Position numbers and translations under genes: made by a program. Positions 12,113 to 24,514 of a DNA stretch of 64,000 nucleotides are shown here, one piece after another. The first letter of the stretch is position 1, and each line of letters starts with the position of its first letter. The stretch is taken from contig JAFEUB010000314.1 in NCBI GenBank assembly GCA_024529925.1, forward strand, positions 219,001 through 283,000. The letters run 5' to 3'. This DNA is from Ophthalmolycus amberensis. Taxonomy: Eukaryota > Chordata > Actinopteri > Perciformes > Zoarcidae. A model generated the notes under the pieces. The model saw only the letters and a list, made by a program, of their open reading frames with translations. It searched no databases and had not been told where the DNA came from.

Positions 12113-15100
12113 TCACTTGCTGTTAAAGGAGACTTTGATGCTTTCCTCTGCTTGCTTACGTGTGATACGCTTCCATGTTGCAGGAATGTCAGCAGGCTTT
12201 GCACTGAATGCTTTGGCAAACTGCTTGTTGAACTTTGCCAGAACATATTTCCAGTAGTCTGATGCCTGAAGGCTTGCATCTGGAGCAATGCTCCAGTCTG
12301 GGAAAATGGCCGCGTAATCCTTGTAGGGGTGGTATTCATCATTTGTAGCAGCGCAGCGAAAAAGCCCGTCACTGATCACAGAGGAAGAGCATACGTCAGT
12401 GATAAGTTTATTTGTCTTAGTGCACCTGTATGTACCCAGAGCCTGTGGCCGATGTAGTGAAGCAAAGTGTTTACCATGTTCGATTCCTCCTGCCTCACAA
12501 GGCGCTGCGCAGAATGGACACTGTTTACCACATCCAATCAGATCAATGAAAATCTCGTTCTGAGGATTCACATTTAATTTTTGTAGTTTCATTAGGATGT
12601 TTGTTTTTTTAAACTTCTCTTGAAGGACTTGTGCCATGTCCTTCACACACTCAGTCAGCCACTGAGCAAACTGTTCCTGGTCGGCATTGTTCAGGATCAT
12701 GAAAGCACCAAGAGCATCTTGGGAAATGACCAGTTTATCACCAAGTTCCTGACAGACATTTTGAATGAATGACTTCAAGTTCCCTCTCTTCTCTGTTTTA
12801 GCTTTGTTGACAGCATCATTTATGCTCCTGATACTTGACTGAACATGTTTATCCTCAAACTCAAACATCGTAGACCCATTTGAGAAGCGTTCCACTATTT
12901 GCTTGCGTATCCATTTCTTTACGTACTCTTCATAAGAGCAAATGTAGCTCTGATAGTTGTTAAAGTCATTCTTTGAGAGCAAATCCAGTAAGACTGAAGA
13001 CTGGAAGAACATTCGTGTGCTGAACGTCTGGTTTGTCTTCATTTCACCAATGATATCAGGACCCAAGGAACGGTAGACAAAGTCTTCGACTGCAGGCCTC
13101 AAGCAGCGATTCAAGAATTCTTTTGACTTCTTCTGGCACTGGTCTCGGTCATGGAACACATCTTTAAAATCAGTGCGGAACTTTTCCTTGTTCTGATTCA
13201 GACATCTGTAGGGATCATTCGCACGTATGAAATCCTCATGCAGTTTCTGAAACTGTCTGGCTGCAACTCCACAGATGTGCTGTTTCAGAGAAACTTCCAA
13301 CTCAATGTCTGTCTTGACATCCTGATTGTTTTGCAGCCTCTCGTCAATCATGTGTAAGATCTCCTGGATGTAAGTCTCATGGTAATTGTTTTTTCTTTGC
13401 ATTTTTTCATTTATACACTGTGTGCAAATTGCAATGATGTTGTCTGCAATTTGTTGTACAGCCTTTGTGTGACTTGGAATGCTGACGATCTCTTTCATTT
13501 TGTTTGTAAGACGCTTAAAGAATCCTTCAGCTGTGTATTTAAAAGGATCAAGTCCACAATATTCCAGCCTTTTTTGATTTAATAATTCACATGCATGACT
13601 CCCCTTGCGTGATACATTGTCTCTCAGGTAGTAGGACACCTTTGTGATGACATTTGTGGTCTTTTGTTTAGAAAAGGAGAGTTCATTTACTGTTTTTTCC
13701 CACATCTTATCAAATTCTGTGTCTAGCTCTTTGTCTTCCATCTTGACTTTTTTTTCCCGACATTCATCTATCAATGCACACACTCTCTCTTCTAATTCTT
13801 TAGTGTGGTTCTCCTTGATTCTATCAAGTTCTGTCATCCCCTGTCTGATGTCAGCTGCTGCTGTGAGCTGATTAAACACAGAGCTCTCCATTTCTCGTCG
13901 AAGACTCTTTGCACTGCTTGCAAAGTCCTCTCTGAAACCTTCAACTAGATAGACATGACCCTCTGTTTGCTTGAAGTACTTTGCCAGATTTTCAAGAAGT
14001 TTTGTCTCCCATTTAGAAAGCACTGTGCAAGCTTCACTTTTCAACTGTGTGAGAAATTCGGACATGTCAGATTCCTCAGATTTCACAGCAACTGTACCAA
14101 AGTTGTTAATCTTTGTTTCTGCATGTGTAACCCACGTGTACATTTCTTTCTTGAATTCCCATTCCCATTTGTTGAATTCTGTGCACAGCCTCATGTATGC
14201 ATCAGCCACCAGGCTGTTTCTGAAGCTGAAGATGAAGTTTTCATGCTTCACTGCATTCCAAAGACTTTTCATCCACTCTGTAAACTCCAAGATATTATTA
14301 GCAGATGATTCACAACTTCCTAACATTTGGATTATGTTCTTCTTGAGCTCATACACAGCTTCGCTGTACCCTGCATTGACTGGTGCCATTGGTGGGTTTC
14401 CGTTCCAGAGTCCAGGAATGTACCAGTTCCCAGTGTCTGGACTGTACTCCATCACATCAGTGAAGCTCTTGTTCTCCTCTTTCTTTTCCATTTTGGCTGC
14501 TGCCTGGGTCATCTCGTTTAACTGTTGCAAGAGCAGTTTCCTGTCTCGTAAGTTCTTGTCATGGGCTGAAACGTCTGACACATTCTGGTGAACAAACTGA
14601 CATTTGGGCTTTTTGCCCACCTCTTTCATCCTGAGGAAAGCATGCACAACTATTTGTAGGATGTCTTTCATATCTGTTGAATTCTCCATTGCAATATTGA
14701 TGATGGTGATATCACTGAGCCCCACAACAAGTGTTGCAAGCTCATTGTCGTGCTCATGGCTGTTGTCCAGTTGTGCAAGCTCTTGTGACTTTAAGCCCTC
14801 GGTGTCAATGATCACCATGAAGTCACAGTTGAGTACTTTTTTGACATCTTCATTGACTCTGATGAGCAACATAAAGGCACCTCGAGTGCATCGACCACTG
14901 CTGACTGCAAACTGCACTCCAAACATGGTGTTGAGGAGAGTGGACTTCCCTGTGCTCTGAACTCCAAGAACTGTGACTACCAGTATCTTGCTCTTAGAAG
15001 ACATCAAGTCATTGAGCTGAGAAAGAACGTCACTAACCCATCTGAGAGGTATGTTGGATGCGTCTCCATCTACAAGCTCAAGAGGAAATCCATCAAGTAA

Positions 15101-16782
15101 CAATTGTGCACATAGTTTGGGCAGATGCTGTAATTGTTCACGTGATAGGTCTGTTTCTGGAAGGGAAAGTGAAGCTTCATAGATCTGACCCATTTCACGG
15201 AAGAAGTGTTCAGTCCCCAATGAGCTGTTGGAAAGTTGTCTGTCAATGTCTTTGATTTCTGCTTTGTTTTCAGAATTTTTGCATTTTTCTTTGTACTGCT
15301 CCCTGAGATCAGACAATTTCTCTCGAGACACGTTATCGAGGTTCATTCGCATCCATTTCAGGAAATAGCACCTCTCTATTCCTGGGCTTGATATTGCATT
15401 GATGAAACATATCATTGCATTTGAAATGTCGTAAGAGTTTTGTTTTTCCCGAAGTTTTGTTTTCTCTATCTGAAGATCACTTTTGTAGTCTTCTATTTTT
15501 TCGGACCCGACATTTCGAAGTCGAACTTCTTCCTTCTCTAAGCGAGTCAGTTCCTTCCATATTTGGCCTTGCAAGGGCAGCTGAGCTTCTTTGTATTCAA
15601 GGATATCTTGAATTTCAGCAGTGATGGAATCTGCATTTTTCTTGGCAGTCTGGCACTCTGAAGAGTCTTCATCAACCCAGATCCCCTGTTCATGGGCAAT
15701 GTCAGCCATCTGCTCAATTCCCATCTTCATCTTTGAGTTCTCAACTACATTGATGACAGTTTCCCGCATTGTTTTGACAAAGTCTGCATCATTCATTTGT
15801 TTAGTCTTCAGAAGGATGTTGCTGTTAGTCAAGCCCAACTTGGTTGCTACCTTTTTTAGAGCATCTATACCAAAGTGATTGCTTTGATGGTTCCCAACCA
15901 AGAAGATCTGTGCCTTGTGGTGTTGGTTGGTAAGCAGCTCGCACTCAGAGTCCAAAGTGTCAAAGAACACAAAAACTGCTTCAGATGTCTCACACAAAAA
16001 TGAAAATTGTGTTTCAAATGAAGCAATGTCCCCACGAAGGTTAGCTACAGCTACTGGCTCACTGAAGACGTCCATGTTTTTGTTCCCACAAGGAAGGTAC
16101 CAAGTGATTTCAACCAGTCCATTTGATATTCTCCTTGGACTGTCACCACACTCCATATCATGATGAACAAAGGTATCATGGTACTGCTGAGAATTGCTCA
16201 GAAGCTTGTTGAGGATCTCTGACTTGGATAAGGAGCACTCACCCAGTCTCACAAAAGATATCATTGGAAGTTCAGAGAGAACAATTCTGTCTTCAATAAA
16301 GCCTTTGGATTCTGAGAGGGACTGAGGTCTGTACTTTTTAACAATGTCTCTCAGGGCCCAAAGCATGAGTGTGCACTGCTTTGTGTCACAATTAGGAAGC
16401 AACAGAGGCACAGAAAGCTGACACATAGACATTTTGAGTGCCATTTCCTGCCGTACAAAACCATCAGAACACAGAAAGAGTGCAGTGATTATGTCAAGGG
16501 GGTTTAGCATGTCACCTGAATTTGTACTTTTTACTAGATTATCAAGATCTAACAGCGGATGATTACAGTTTGACTCACATGCAGATGTACATTTCACATT
16601 CCTAGCTGTGACATTAACCATCATCAGTTTCTTTAGGAAGTACCATGGAAGATCTGAATTACACTTGGCAGGTTCATCAGTGATGGTCTTCTTGTCAATC
16701 TGAAGTAATGTGCTCAGGGATAGCTTCTCAGGGTAGAGCTGCTCCAACCCCAGATCCTCCAATAAGCTCTCTAGATGCGTCT
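12113..16782 (-). CDS. gvin1-like: Interferon-induced very large GTPase (GVIN/VLIG), copy A, large terminal exon
   Basis: A single uninterrupted exon of 4,670 bp encodes about 1,556 residues. It starts after a clean acceptor (TCTTCAG at 16783-16789) in phase 1 and ends with TGA at 12113-12115. An ATG at 16790-16792 lies in the acceptor region and is absent in copy B, so I prefer the spliced start. The VLIG-type G domain is clear: P-loop GVQSTGKSTLLNTMFG near residue 615, the switch GRCTRGAFML, DTEGL near 662, and KCQFVHQNVSD near 734. Long helical, charged segments follow. Near residues 1415-1445 is a Cys/His cluster, CGKQCPFCAAPC then H..H, typical of this family's C-terminus. Family knowledge: cytosolic giant GTPases induced by interferon, with biochemical role poorly known. 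Mammalian members are about 2,400 residues, so this is shorter. Upstream exons are at 24896-26930. Confidence 0.93.
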
Positions 16783-18896
16783 CTGAAGACATGAAAACAA
16801 TGAATATTAAACCCTTTATCGGTTATTTCAATATTCTTAAGCACGGATCAAAGTTGTAACATTTAAATTTGTTGAGCTGTAACAGAGTTTTAATGTGGTA
16901 CACCTAACTAAAACTAAGGCCTATGTTGATGTTGGTCAGGCAGTCAATAATATGTCTGTCCAATTATTTGGTCTAGATAAAGAATACTTCAACAATACTA
17001 TCAAACATTATGTTTTGGCAACCCTTTGACATTTTCTCTTGTGTTGCAATTAGCCGAACATTTTGATTCATGAACAAGACATCAAAATCTAATGGGCAGC
17101 CTGCTGTGGAATTGTCAGCTAAAGGACTTGAAAGAGGTGTAAGAAGACATTGTTTTTAAATTTTAATTAATTTTAATCAATTCATAAATCAAAAGGTGAA
17201 CTATCTGTTAAACTATCAAAAGGAAGTGTAGGTTTTAGGATGCATCGTTAGGCATTCGTGTACCACTAGTGTTGGCAAAAACTAAATGAATGAATCTTTT
17301 GAACCAAATCTTTCGCAAGTTTGATTCACATACTGCGTCTACATTGGTATGTGTTGCCTACAGGAAATAGCCACAGCCTTGCACTTTAAAGTCCCAGCAT
17401 TGCAGCCTTAAACCGTGTTACAAACTCACTCAAGTACTGCATGGAGATTAGCTTCCTTTAAGCAGTATGGGTGGTGACAAACTGACATGCATTTTCCCCT
17501 CTGTGCTTACCGTAGCTGTATGCGCTCGCTGCTGAGACTGTTTCGTACTGCAAACCCAAATACTCGTCTCAACTTGACTCGTCTCAGGCCAGAAGCTATT
17601 CTGTTTCTTCCCTCTTGCCATTTTTACCTTCCTAAAGACTCTTCTGTAACCCTCAATATCTGTGAGTCAGTACGGTTTAAGGAAATTAAACAAAAATGAC
17701 TTGTCAGCGTGCAGTCTGCATTAAGCATCTAACAAAATAAACCAATGTCATTTGGCTTTAATACCAATAACCACTACAATGTTTCTGCTGTCAATATACA
17801 GGTAATTGTGCTAGCCAGTGTGACAAAGACAGAATCTCCCTTCAGATCCGGGCTCCTGCACAGAAGTAGGCTACCCTAACAGGCGGTGCTGCAACCCACT
17901 TCCTCAGGAAGTGCAATGCCATACAAGGGAACCAAAGGTTTTTACCATTACTGAGACCTTGTTCAATCAACACTTTATGGAATAACTCCAGTCTTGCTAA
18001 TGGCTGCAGCCAACGTACTAGACTTGCTTTACCATAAGGGAGAGTGCCTTTTGGCCTTCTTAATTCCCCAAATACATTTCAAAGGTTAATGGAGCAAATG
18101 TTTGGGCCCCAGTATTTCCTGACTTTTCCCCTGTTTCTTGATGAAGTAAGTGTCCCATATTTTTCTTTTGAGCAGCACTTACACATCAAACATTTCACAT
18201 CAAACATTTGACCCCAGGATTATTTGTGTTTATTTACGTTACTCAGGCGGCATGTGCAGGAATGAATGTACAGCTTACCTCCATATAGATACCAACAATG
18301 TTTTTTTCTGCCTTTTCTTGCTATCATCAACAATGGCCGAAATAACCACTTTTGCTTTGTGCTTTTTCATGTCTGTCTGCAAGACAACAAGCAATACATT
18401 TTTAAGATGATTGTTTTCTGAACGGCAGGCCGGCACGAATTTGCCTCTGTTTGCGTCTTTGCATTGACTTTGTTTATGGAATTGAAAAGTTCACTTCGTG
18501 TTTGGTGTGAACACACCATTAGAGTATCTGGATGCAGTCTTGAGTAGATTGGGACAGGAGGGATTGAAGCCAAAATTGAAAAGTGCAACTTCTTCCAGAT
18601 AGAGATATTAGTACTAAAGAATATTGTCTCAAAACACAGGGTTTCCACGATTGCTGGCACAATATCAGAATCTCACTACGCTATTATCATGGCCGCATGC
18701 TAATGTGTATGTTTGTGCGTGCTATGGGTGAATCTGCCTGGGTGCAAACATGATGTCGAAATTTCATTGATTTTGGCTCCCAACCTTTATCTTTCGTTAT
18801 GTGTGTTTGTGTGAGTGTGATATCATAACGTTTTTGCATTGGCTTTGAGTGGGCTTACCCATTTTCATTGACATATTTTAATACAGGGACTAAAAC
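16783..18896 (-). other. GVIN copy A large intron, part 3' of the DIRS insertion
   Basis: Aligns by eye with the copy B intron (44075-48540). It holds a decayed gypsy-like reverse transcriptase fragment on the plus strand (about 17810-18150, residues like QMFGPQYFLTFPLFLDE). An inverted GTGTTCACA-type motif pair lies around 18170-18520. No GVIN exon seen. Confidence 0.6.
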
Positions 18897-19077
18897 GAAA
18901 GTTACGAATGTAACTACGGTTCTATGAATCCTGGATGACCGCCATAGGCAGTGCTTAACACTGGATATCTTTTGTCTCGCGCATGCGCAAGTCGAGTATT
19001 TATATCAACAAAGTCACCTGTGACCTCGGATGACCCCCGTCATCTATAAGTTCCGGTGTCATCCTGAGATCAGTCCG
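18897..19077. repeat. DIRS left inverted terminal repeat
   Basis: The part from about 18946 to 19077 is the reverse complement of 24515-24660, with scattered mismatches. Shared features are the CGCGCATGCGC-like core, GAGTATTTATATCAACAAA and GTTCCGGTGTCATCCTGAGA. Confidence 0.88.
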
Positions 19078-19122
19078 ACAGAATATTCTCGCTAGTTCAC
19101 GGGATTCCGAGTGACCAAGAAC

Positions 19123-19221
19123 TCTGGCGGTCATCCAGGATTCATAGAACCGTAGTTACATTCGTAACTTTCGTTCTATTTCATCCTTACTGACCGCCAG
19201 AGGCAGTGCTTAACACTGGAT
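19123..19221. repeat. DIRS internal complementary region
   Basis: 19123-19172 is the reverse complement of the first 50 bases of the element (18897-18946). 19173-19221 is the reverse complement of the last 49 bases (24626-24674). It therefore templates the joined right and left ends, the hallmark used by DIRS elements to form circular DNA during replication. Confidence 0.9.
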
Positions 19222-19299
19222 GACTTATACCAAAAGAGTCACGAGGAATCACAAGTACCTACCTCGTATAGCTCAGCCAGAGGAAGTTGGCCAAAGAAC

Positions 19300-20259
19300 C
19301 CTCCTCAGTGGGTGAGGGGTGGCAACGTTCACTCTGTAGATGAATATCTGGTGAATGTGCTCGGTGATGCCCATGATGCCGCAGCACATATATCCTCCAC
19401 AGGCACACCTCTCAGTGCTGCTCATGACGTGGAGACACTCCTGGTAGAGTGGCCCTTCACTCCGGATGGTAGAGCACGGTCGCTCGCCTTGTATGCATAG
19501 GCAATGGCCTCCACTATCCAGTGGGACAGGCGCTGTTTTGAAAGGACACAGTCCTTCTTAGGCCCACCATAACTGATAAAGAGCTGCTCCGACCGCCTTA
19601 TGCAAGCGGTGGCTTCCACATAAGCTCGGAGGGCCCGCCCTGGGCACAGCAGGCTTGACCTCTCCTCTCCCGATGGGGGGTCAAACTGCGCAAGCTGGAT
19701 AGGCTGGTTGACATGTGAGCGTGTCAGCACCTTTGGGAGAAACGTTGCATTAGGCCACAAAGTAACACCCGAGCCATCTGAGTTCCACCTCAGACATGAT
19801 TCACTCACCGACAGGGCATGCAGCTCTCCTACACATTTAGCTGAAGTGATGGCAAGGAGAAAAAACATTTTGGTTGCCAGCCATCTCGGCTCCGCCTGTG
19901 CCAGGGGTTCAAAAGGAGGCAAGCATAGGGTGTCCAATACCAAATGTAGGTCCCATGTAGTGGCCTTCGTGGGCGTTCGGGGGATGCAATCGCAGAGCCC
20001 CCCCCCCCCCCCCCCTTAGGAAGAGGGACACCAGTCTGTGGCTCCCTGTTGTGTCATTGTCGACCTTAGCATGGTGCCATGAAAGAGCGGCCATGTATAC
20101 CCTCAGGGTAGAGGGAGACCGGCCCTTATCTAGGAGGGACTGCAGAAACTCAAGTACAACAGGCACGGGGCACTGGGTCCTTGTTCTGAACCGCACACCA
20201 GTCAGAAAACAGCCTCTACCTGTTTTCATACTGCAGACGGGTAGATGGTGCCCTGGCAT
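19300..20259 (-). pseudogene. DIRS tyrosine recombinase, broken
   Basis: Two open pieces (20259-19909 and 19943-19422) join across an 18-C run at 19998-20015 that shifts the frame. The N-terminal piece has the SAM-like core-binding look (LEFLQSLLDKGRSPSTLRVY). The catalytic piece has GVKGHSTRS (the H-x-x-R box), then FTRYSS with the nucleophilic tyrosine beyond a TGA stop at 19422-19424. The first catalytic arginine, expected in an AKR-x-GEL context, reads AKCVGEL (Cys). Inactive on these grounds. Confidence 0.8.
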
Positions 20260-20614
20260 TCAGGATAGTTCTTCTGACTGGTTCTATGCAGCCAGTCAGC
20301 AGCCGGTCTGGCCCTCCAGCGGCCAGACCCATAGTTGGAGGCGGCTGGGATCGGGATGCCAAATCCAACCTCCTAGTTGTGACAGGAGTTCCCTCCTGTC
20401 GGGGAGGCGCCAGGGTGTCCTGCAGCAGAGTCTGTGCAGTAAGGAGAACCAAATCCTGGCTGGCCATAAGGGGCCACTAGCAAGAGTCTGTGGCCCTGTT
20501 GAAGAACTCTGAGAAGCGTTGGCAAGATCAGAGGGAATGGTGCAAAGCCATAAAGAAGCCCCTCTGGTCATGTGTGAGCCAGGGCATCCTGACCCAGAGG
20601 ACTGGTCCTCTCCG

Positions 20615-22332
20615 TCAGGGAGAACCAGTGGGGACACAGTGGGTTGACATCTCCGAGGCAAAGCGATCCACCTCTGCCCTGCTGAAGAGACCCCAAATGT
20701 TCTGTACTACATCTGGATGAAGCCGCCACTCCCCCGGTGGAGGCTTGTCACGGGACAGGAAATCTGCGACCTGGTTCCGTTCTCCTGGTAGGTACATTGC
20801 CCGAAGGCTGGTAAGGCGAGGGGCAGCCCAAGTCAGAAGGGCACGGGATACCCGTAGTAACTCTGCATATCTGGTGCCCCCTTGATGGTTTATGTGAAAA
20901 ACCGCAGAGGTGTTGTCCGACCGAACAAACACATGCTTTCCCCTCAAGTGTGGCAGAAAATGTTTGAGCGCTAGGTGCACGGCCCGTAGCTCTAGAACAT
21001 TGACATGCTCTGTGCGGTCTTGAGCAGACCACTGCCCCTGAGCAGTCATGTTCTGCCACACTGCACCCCATCCTGAGAGGCAGGCATCTGTTGTGACCAC
21101 CTCCCGGCGGAATGGGACCGAACCCATGGGGACACCGTTTGCAAGGTATGCTCTCTCCCTCCATGAGGATAGAGTGAGTAGGCACTGTTCCGATACTACT
21201 ATTGCCCTGTGTCTGTGCCACTTGGCGTCCAAGTGAAGGCTGTACAGCCATCTCTGCAGGGGGCGCAGTGACAGCAAACCTAACGGAACGACAGCTGAGG
21301 CAGCTATCACAGTTTGCCCAATAGGCAGAGAAAAATAATGTAGGGCAACCGCCTGCCCCCTCGGAAGGGATAGAGGCTGTGGAGGATGTCTTCCACACGC
21401 TGGGGTGACAGATAGGCACTCATAGTGACTGTATCCAGAGCCACACCAATGAAGGTTATGCTCTGAGAAGTGCTCTGGGAGCTCTTCTCCATGTTCATCC
21501 TGAGGCCCCACCGGGCCACGTGAGAGAGAAGGCGAGCAGTGTCCTGTGTCGCCTGAAGCCGGGATGGCGCACAGATCAGCCAATCGTCCAAGTACGGCAG
21601 TATTTTCATGCCCTGTGATTTTAGGGGGGAAAGGGCAGCAGCAACGCACCTTGTGAACACCCGTGGGGAGAGGGAGAGTCCGAATGGGAGCACCCTGAAC
21701 TGGTAGTGACCACCTTGAAAGGCGAAGCGAAGAAACTGCCTGTGGTGAGGCACAATGGGAACATGGAAATAGGCATCCTTCAGGTCGACAGATGTGAACC
21801 ACTCTCCCCTGGAAATGGCCCGAAGGACATCTGTTGTGCTCAGCATGTGAAATGGTAACACCTTCAGGAACTTGTTGAGTCCCCTCAGGTCTAGGACTGG
21901 GCGCAGTCCGCCGCCTTTCTTCTTCACAAGAAAGTAAGTTGAGTAGAACCCCCCGGGTTGTGACAGGGGGTCCACCCTCTCGATTGCACCCTTGACCAGG
22001 AGCGTGGCTAACTCCTGGTTCAGGGCTAGGGAATTCACCGGATCAGTGATGCTGGTCATTTTGACCCGGCTGGAGGCTGGGGGCCGGCGTCGGAATTTAA
22101 GCTTGTACCCTTGGGTTAGGGTGGACACCACCCAGGGGTCCGAAGCATGCTCTGCCCAATAGCTGATGTGCTGCTGGGAGAAAAAAGCGACGGCCGGCCC
22201 AGAGACATCTCCTGGCCGGCTCAACGGCTGGCATACGGGCAAGGCCAAATTTTGCCACGTCCTGAATGGCTGCCAGGGTTCGTCCATCCGATGTAAGACG
22301 GGACAGAGTCCCGGTGTCTCTCCAGCATGCAT
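20615..22332 (-). pseudogene. DIRS reverse transcriptase and RNase H, frameshifted
   Basis: 22332-21307 encodes the reverse transcriptase with KKKGGGLRPVLDLRGLNK, SVDLKDAYFHVPI, LPFGLSLSPRVFTRC and the catalytic LPYLDDWL intact. Frame is lost near 21307. RNase H continues in another frame down to 20615, with TTDACLSGWGAVW, EHVNVLELRAVHLAL, VRSDNTSAVFHINHQGG and GERNQVADFLSR. The order RT-RNase H then recombinase is standard for DIRS. Confidence 0.88.
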
Positions 22333-23049
22333 GCAGCTCCTTCAGATATTCTTCAGAGGGAGGAACAGCAAAGGTGGTGGTGGCGGGAATGCGCCTGAAG
22401 AAGGCACTCGCAGGCGGAGGTTCCGGCTGCTGTGTATCTAACTGCAGGCGTGCCAGCGCCATGCGAATGACAGACCCCATGGAGCTATTGACTGCCCCTT
22501 CCGAAGAACTCTGAGCTGAGGAATGGGAGCCAGGTCCAGAAGCATGGGCGGGCCGCTCCTCACTGTACTCAGTAAAGAGATTGGCTGATGCTGCCAGTGA
22601 GACAACGTCCTCTTCCGAGTCAAGTTCAGCCGTGGCTGGATCTGGTGCTTCGGCCCCCACCCCCCCCCTGCACCAGGGTGGAGGGTCAGGAGAAGCGACT
22701 TAATTTGAGCTAGCTCGGCATTCAGCAGATCCACTCTAGAAGACAGCATGCTGGACTTAGCCCTCTTGGGGGGAGCCCCTGCTGCTTCTGTGGCCCTGCG
22801 CTTGGAATGGGTAGGTTGGGCTGGATTCACCTGCCCTGACAGGGGGAGGTCGACCACACCCATCAGGTGTTCCGCCTCGGCGAGCCTAGCAGACCTTACT
22901 GCTCGAGGCATGATGCCACAGTTCATGCATGGGTTCTCCGAGAGGCCCTCCCTCAGATGCTCGAGGCCAAGGCAACAGGAGCAGAGGTCATGGCCATCCT
23001 CAGGCTGAAGAGGAGCCATACAGGTCCTACAGCCAGCAGAGTTAAACAT
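22097..23049 (-). pseudogene. DIRS gag-like protein, frameshifted
   Basis: Open frame 23049-22438 starts MFNSAGCRTC and has a Cys-rich N-terminal part (CSCCLGLEHL; NPCMNCGIMPRA), then a basic SKRRATEAAGAPPKRAKS stretch. The frame changes at an 8-C run (22661-22668) into 22660-22097. The latter holds an acidic Ser/Glu-rich region and EEYLKELHACWRD, and overlaps the reverse transcriptase start. Assigned as gag by position and composition only. Confidence 0.6.
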
Positions 23050-23105
23050 GGCCGCGATTCTGGAGGAACCCTTGCCACTAGTTGATGCGGGCTGCTAGGT
23101 CAGTC

Positions 23106-24196
23106 TGAGTGGGAACGCTCTGCTGAACGTTGTGAGAACAGGCAGGGGGCATTCAGTGAGAGGGGAGTGAGGACACTCTCTTCACTAGGATAGTTGCTGC
23201 AGATATTGGTGTCCCACCAGTTAGCTTGAGCGAGAGCACTCTGCTACTGTGGAAACAGGCCCAAAAAAAACAGTCTTTACAGTGGGAGGGGAGCGAGGAC
23301 ACTCTCTTCACTAGGATAGTTCCTCACTAGGATAGTTGCTGCAGATATTGGTGTCCCACAGCGTCGGAAATACACGAGGGAAAAGGGCAAAACTGCCCCT
23401 AAGAAATATAATTTTGCCCCTGATATCACTAGGAGAGGGGCAAAAAATGCCCCCATAATTTCCTCTAATAATAATAGAATAGAAGAATAGAATTTATACT
23501 GTCTTGATCCCTTTAAGGGGGAAATGTTTCTCTGCATTTCACCCATCCCTGTATATAGGGAGCAATTTAATTTAATGAACTTGTGAAAAAGATCGTAGCC
23601 TATATGACCGGTCCAGTTGCCATAGAATGTTTTTGATTTTCGCCTTGACTGATGTTGAGTGTGCGTGAAGAACCGAACGTTCTAAACAAATAAATAAATT
23701 GAGCGCTTCTTAATCAGACCTGTGACTGCGGTCAACTCAGCAGACACTTACATATTAGTGCACCTATATGCTGAAATTCACGGTAAACGCATTCAAATGG
23801 CACAGATCGGGAGCGAGCGAAGGACTTTGAAAGTTAGCGGAAAGATTAATGTGAGACAACATCCGGTTTCTTAACGGTTTCGTTACTCTTGGTGTCCAAC
23901 CAATTAGCCTGAGCGAAGGCACTCTGCTAACTGTGATAGCCGTAATGTTTACAAAAAATCAATGGACACAATCAGAGTATTAGCTTAGTCTAGTTTAGCC
24001 GGAGTGAGGACGCTCTGCTAACTGTGACAGCCGTGTAAGGAATCAATGGACACAATGTCAACGTCATTCTAGTCCAACTAGTATCTCACCAAGTTAGCTT
24101 GAGCGGGAACACTCCGTTAACTGTGAAGGGCGGCCTGATAGCGTAACTCTACGCTCCCGTTAGCACGCCATTCGATTACCTGGAGCGGAAGCGCTC
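23106..24196. repeat. Eight dispersed 14-bp dyads in DIRS leader
   Basis: The pattern GAGYGRRRRCRCTC occurs at 23106-23119, 23165-23178, 23228-23241, 23290-23303, 23911-23924, 24002-24015, 24101-24114 and 24183-24196. Most sit in a longer degenerate unit, TTAGCYTGAG..CTCTGCTAACTGTG. The region is the presumed 5' untranslated leader of the minus-strand element. Confidence 0.75.
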
Positions 24197-24514
24197 TGCC
24201 AACCGTGGAAAAACAAACAATGGTGATAGAAAAACAATGTTAGTCGATCTTACCGATTGTTGTCTTCGCGATTTTGGTGGCCCTTATCAGACCGAGTCCG
24301 GGGCGCGATGGTCCGCACAGTGAAACACGCTGTTCCCTCCTAAGAGGGACCGCTTGTCGCAGCCTTTGGAGGGCGAAGATCCGCAACTCTGACCGGTTGT
24401 CACAAGGCTACCGCGACAAGCTCTAATATGTCTTGATCGTAGACAACATAATTTGTGTTCTTGTTTAGGTTCTACTACCATGGTAGTTACCCTGCGTAGC
24501 GAGAAGATGAAAAA

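Noticed and set aside
13971..14591. 206-codon open frame on the plus strand, and many similar ones, opposite the GVIN exons
   Set aside because: Antisense shadow of the conserved GTPase frame. No domain, and the same region in copy B is broken up.
16790..16792. ATG as the true start of GVIN copy A
   Set aside because: It overlaps the splice acceptor region, copy B has no ATG there, and the phase-1 join to the FN3 exon is consistent in both copies.
22166..22441. Plus-strand frames across the DIRS element
   Set aside because: All DIRS domains read on the minus strand; the plus frames have no domains.
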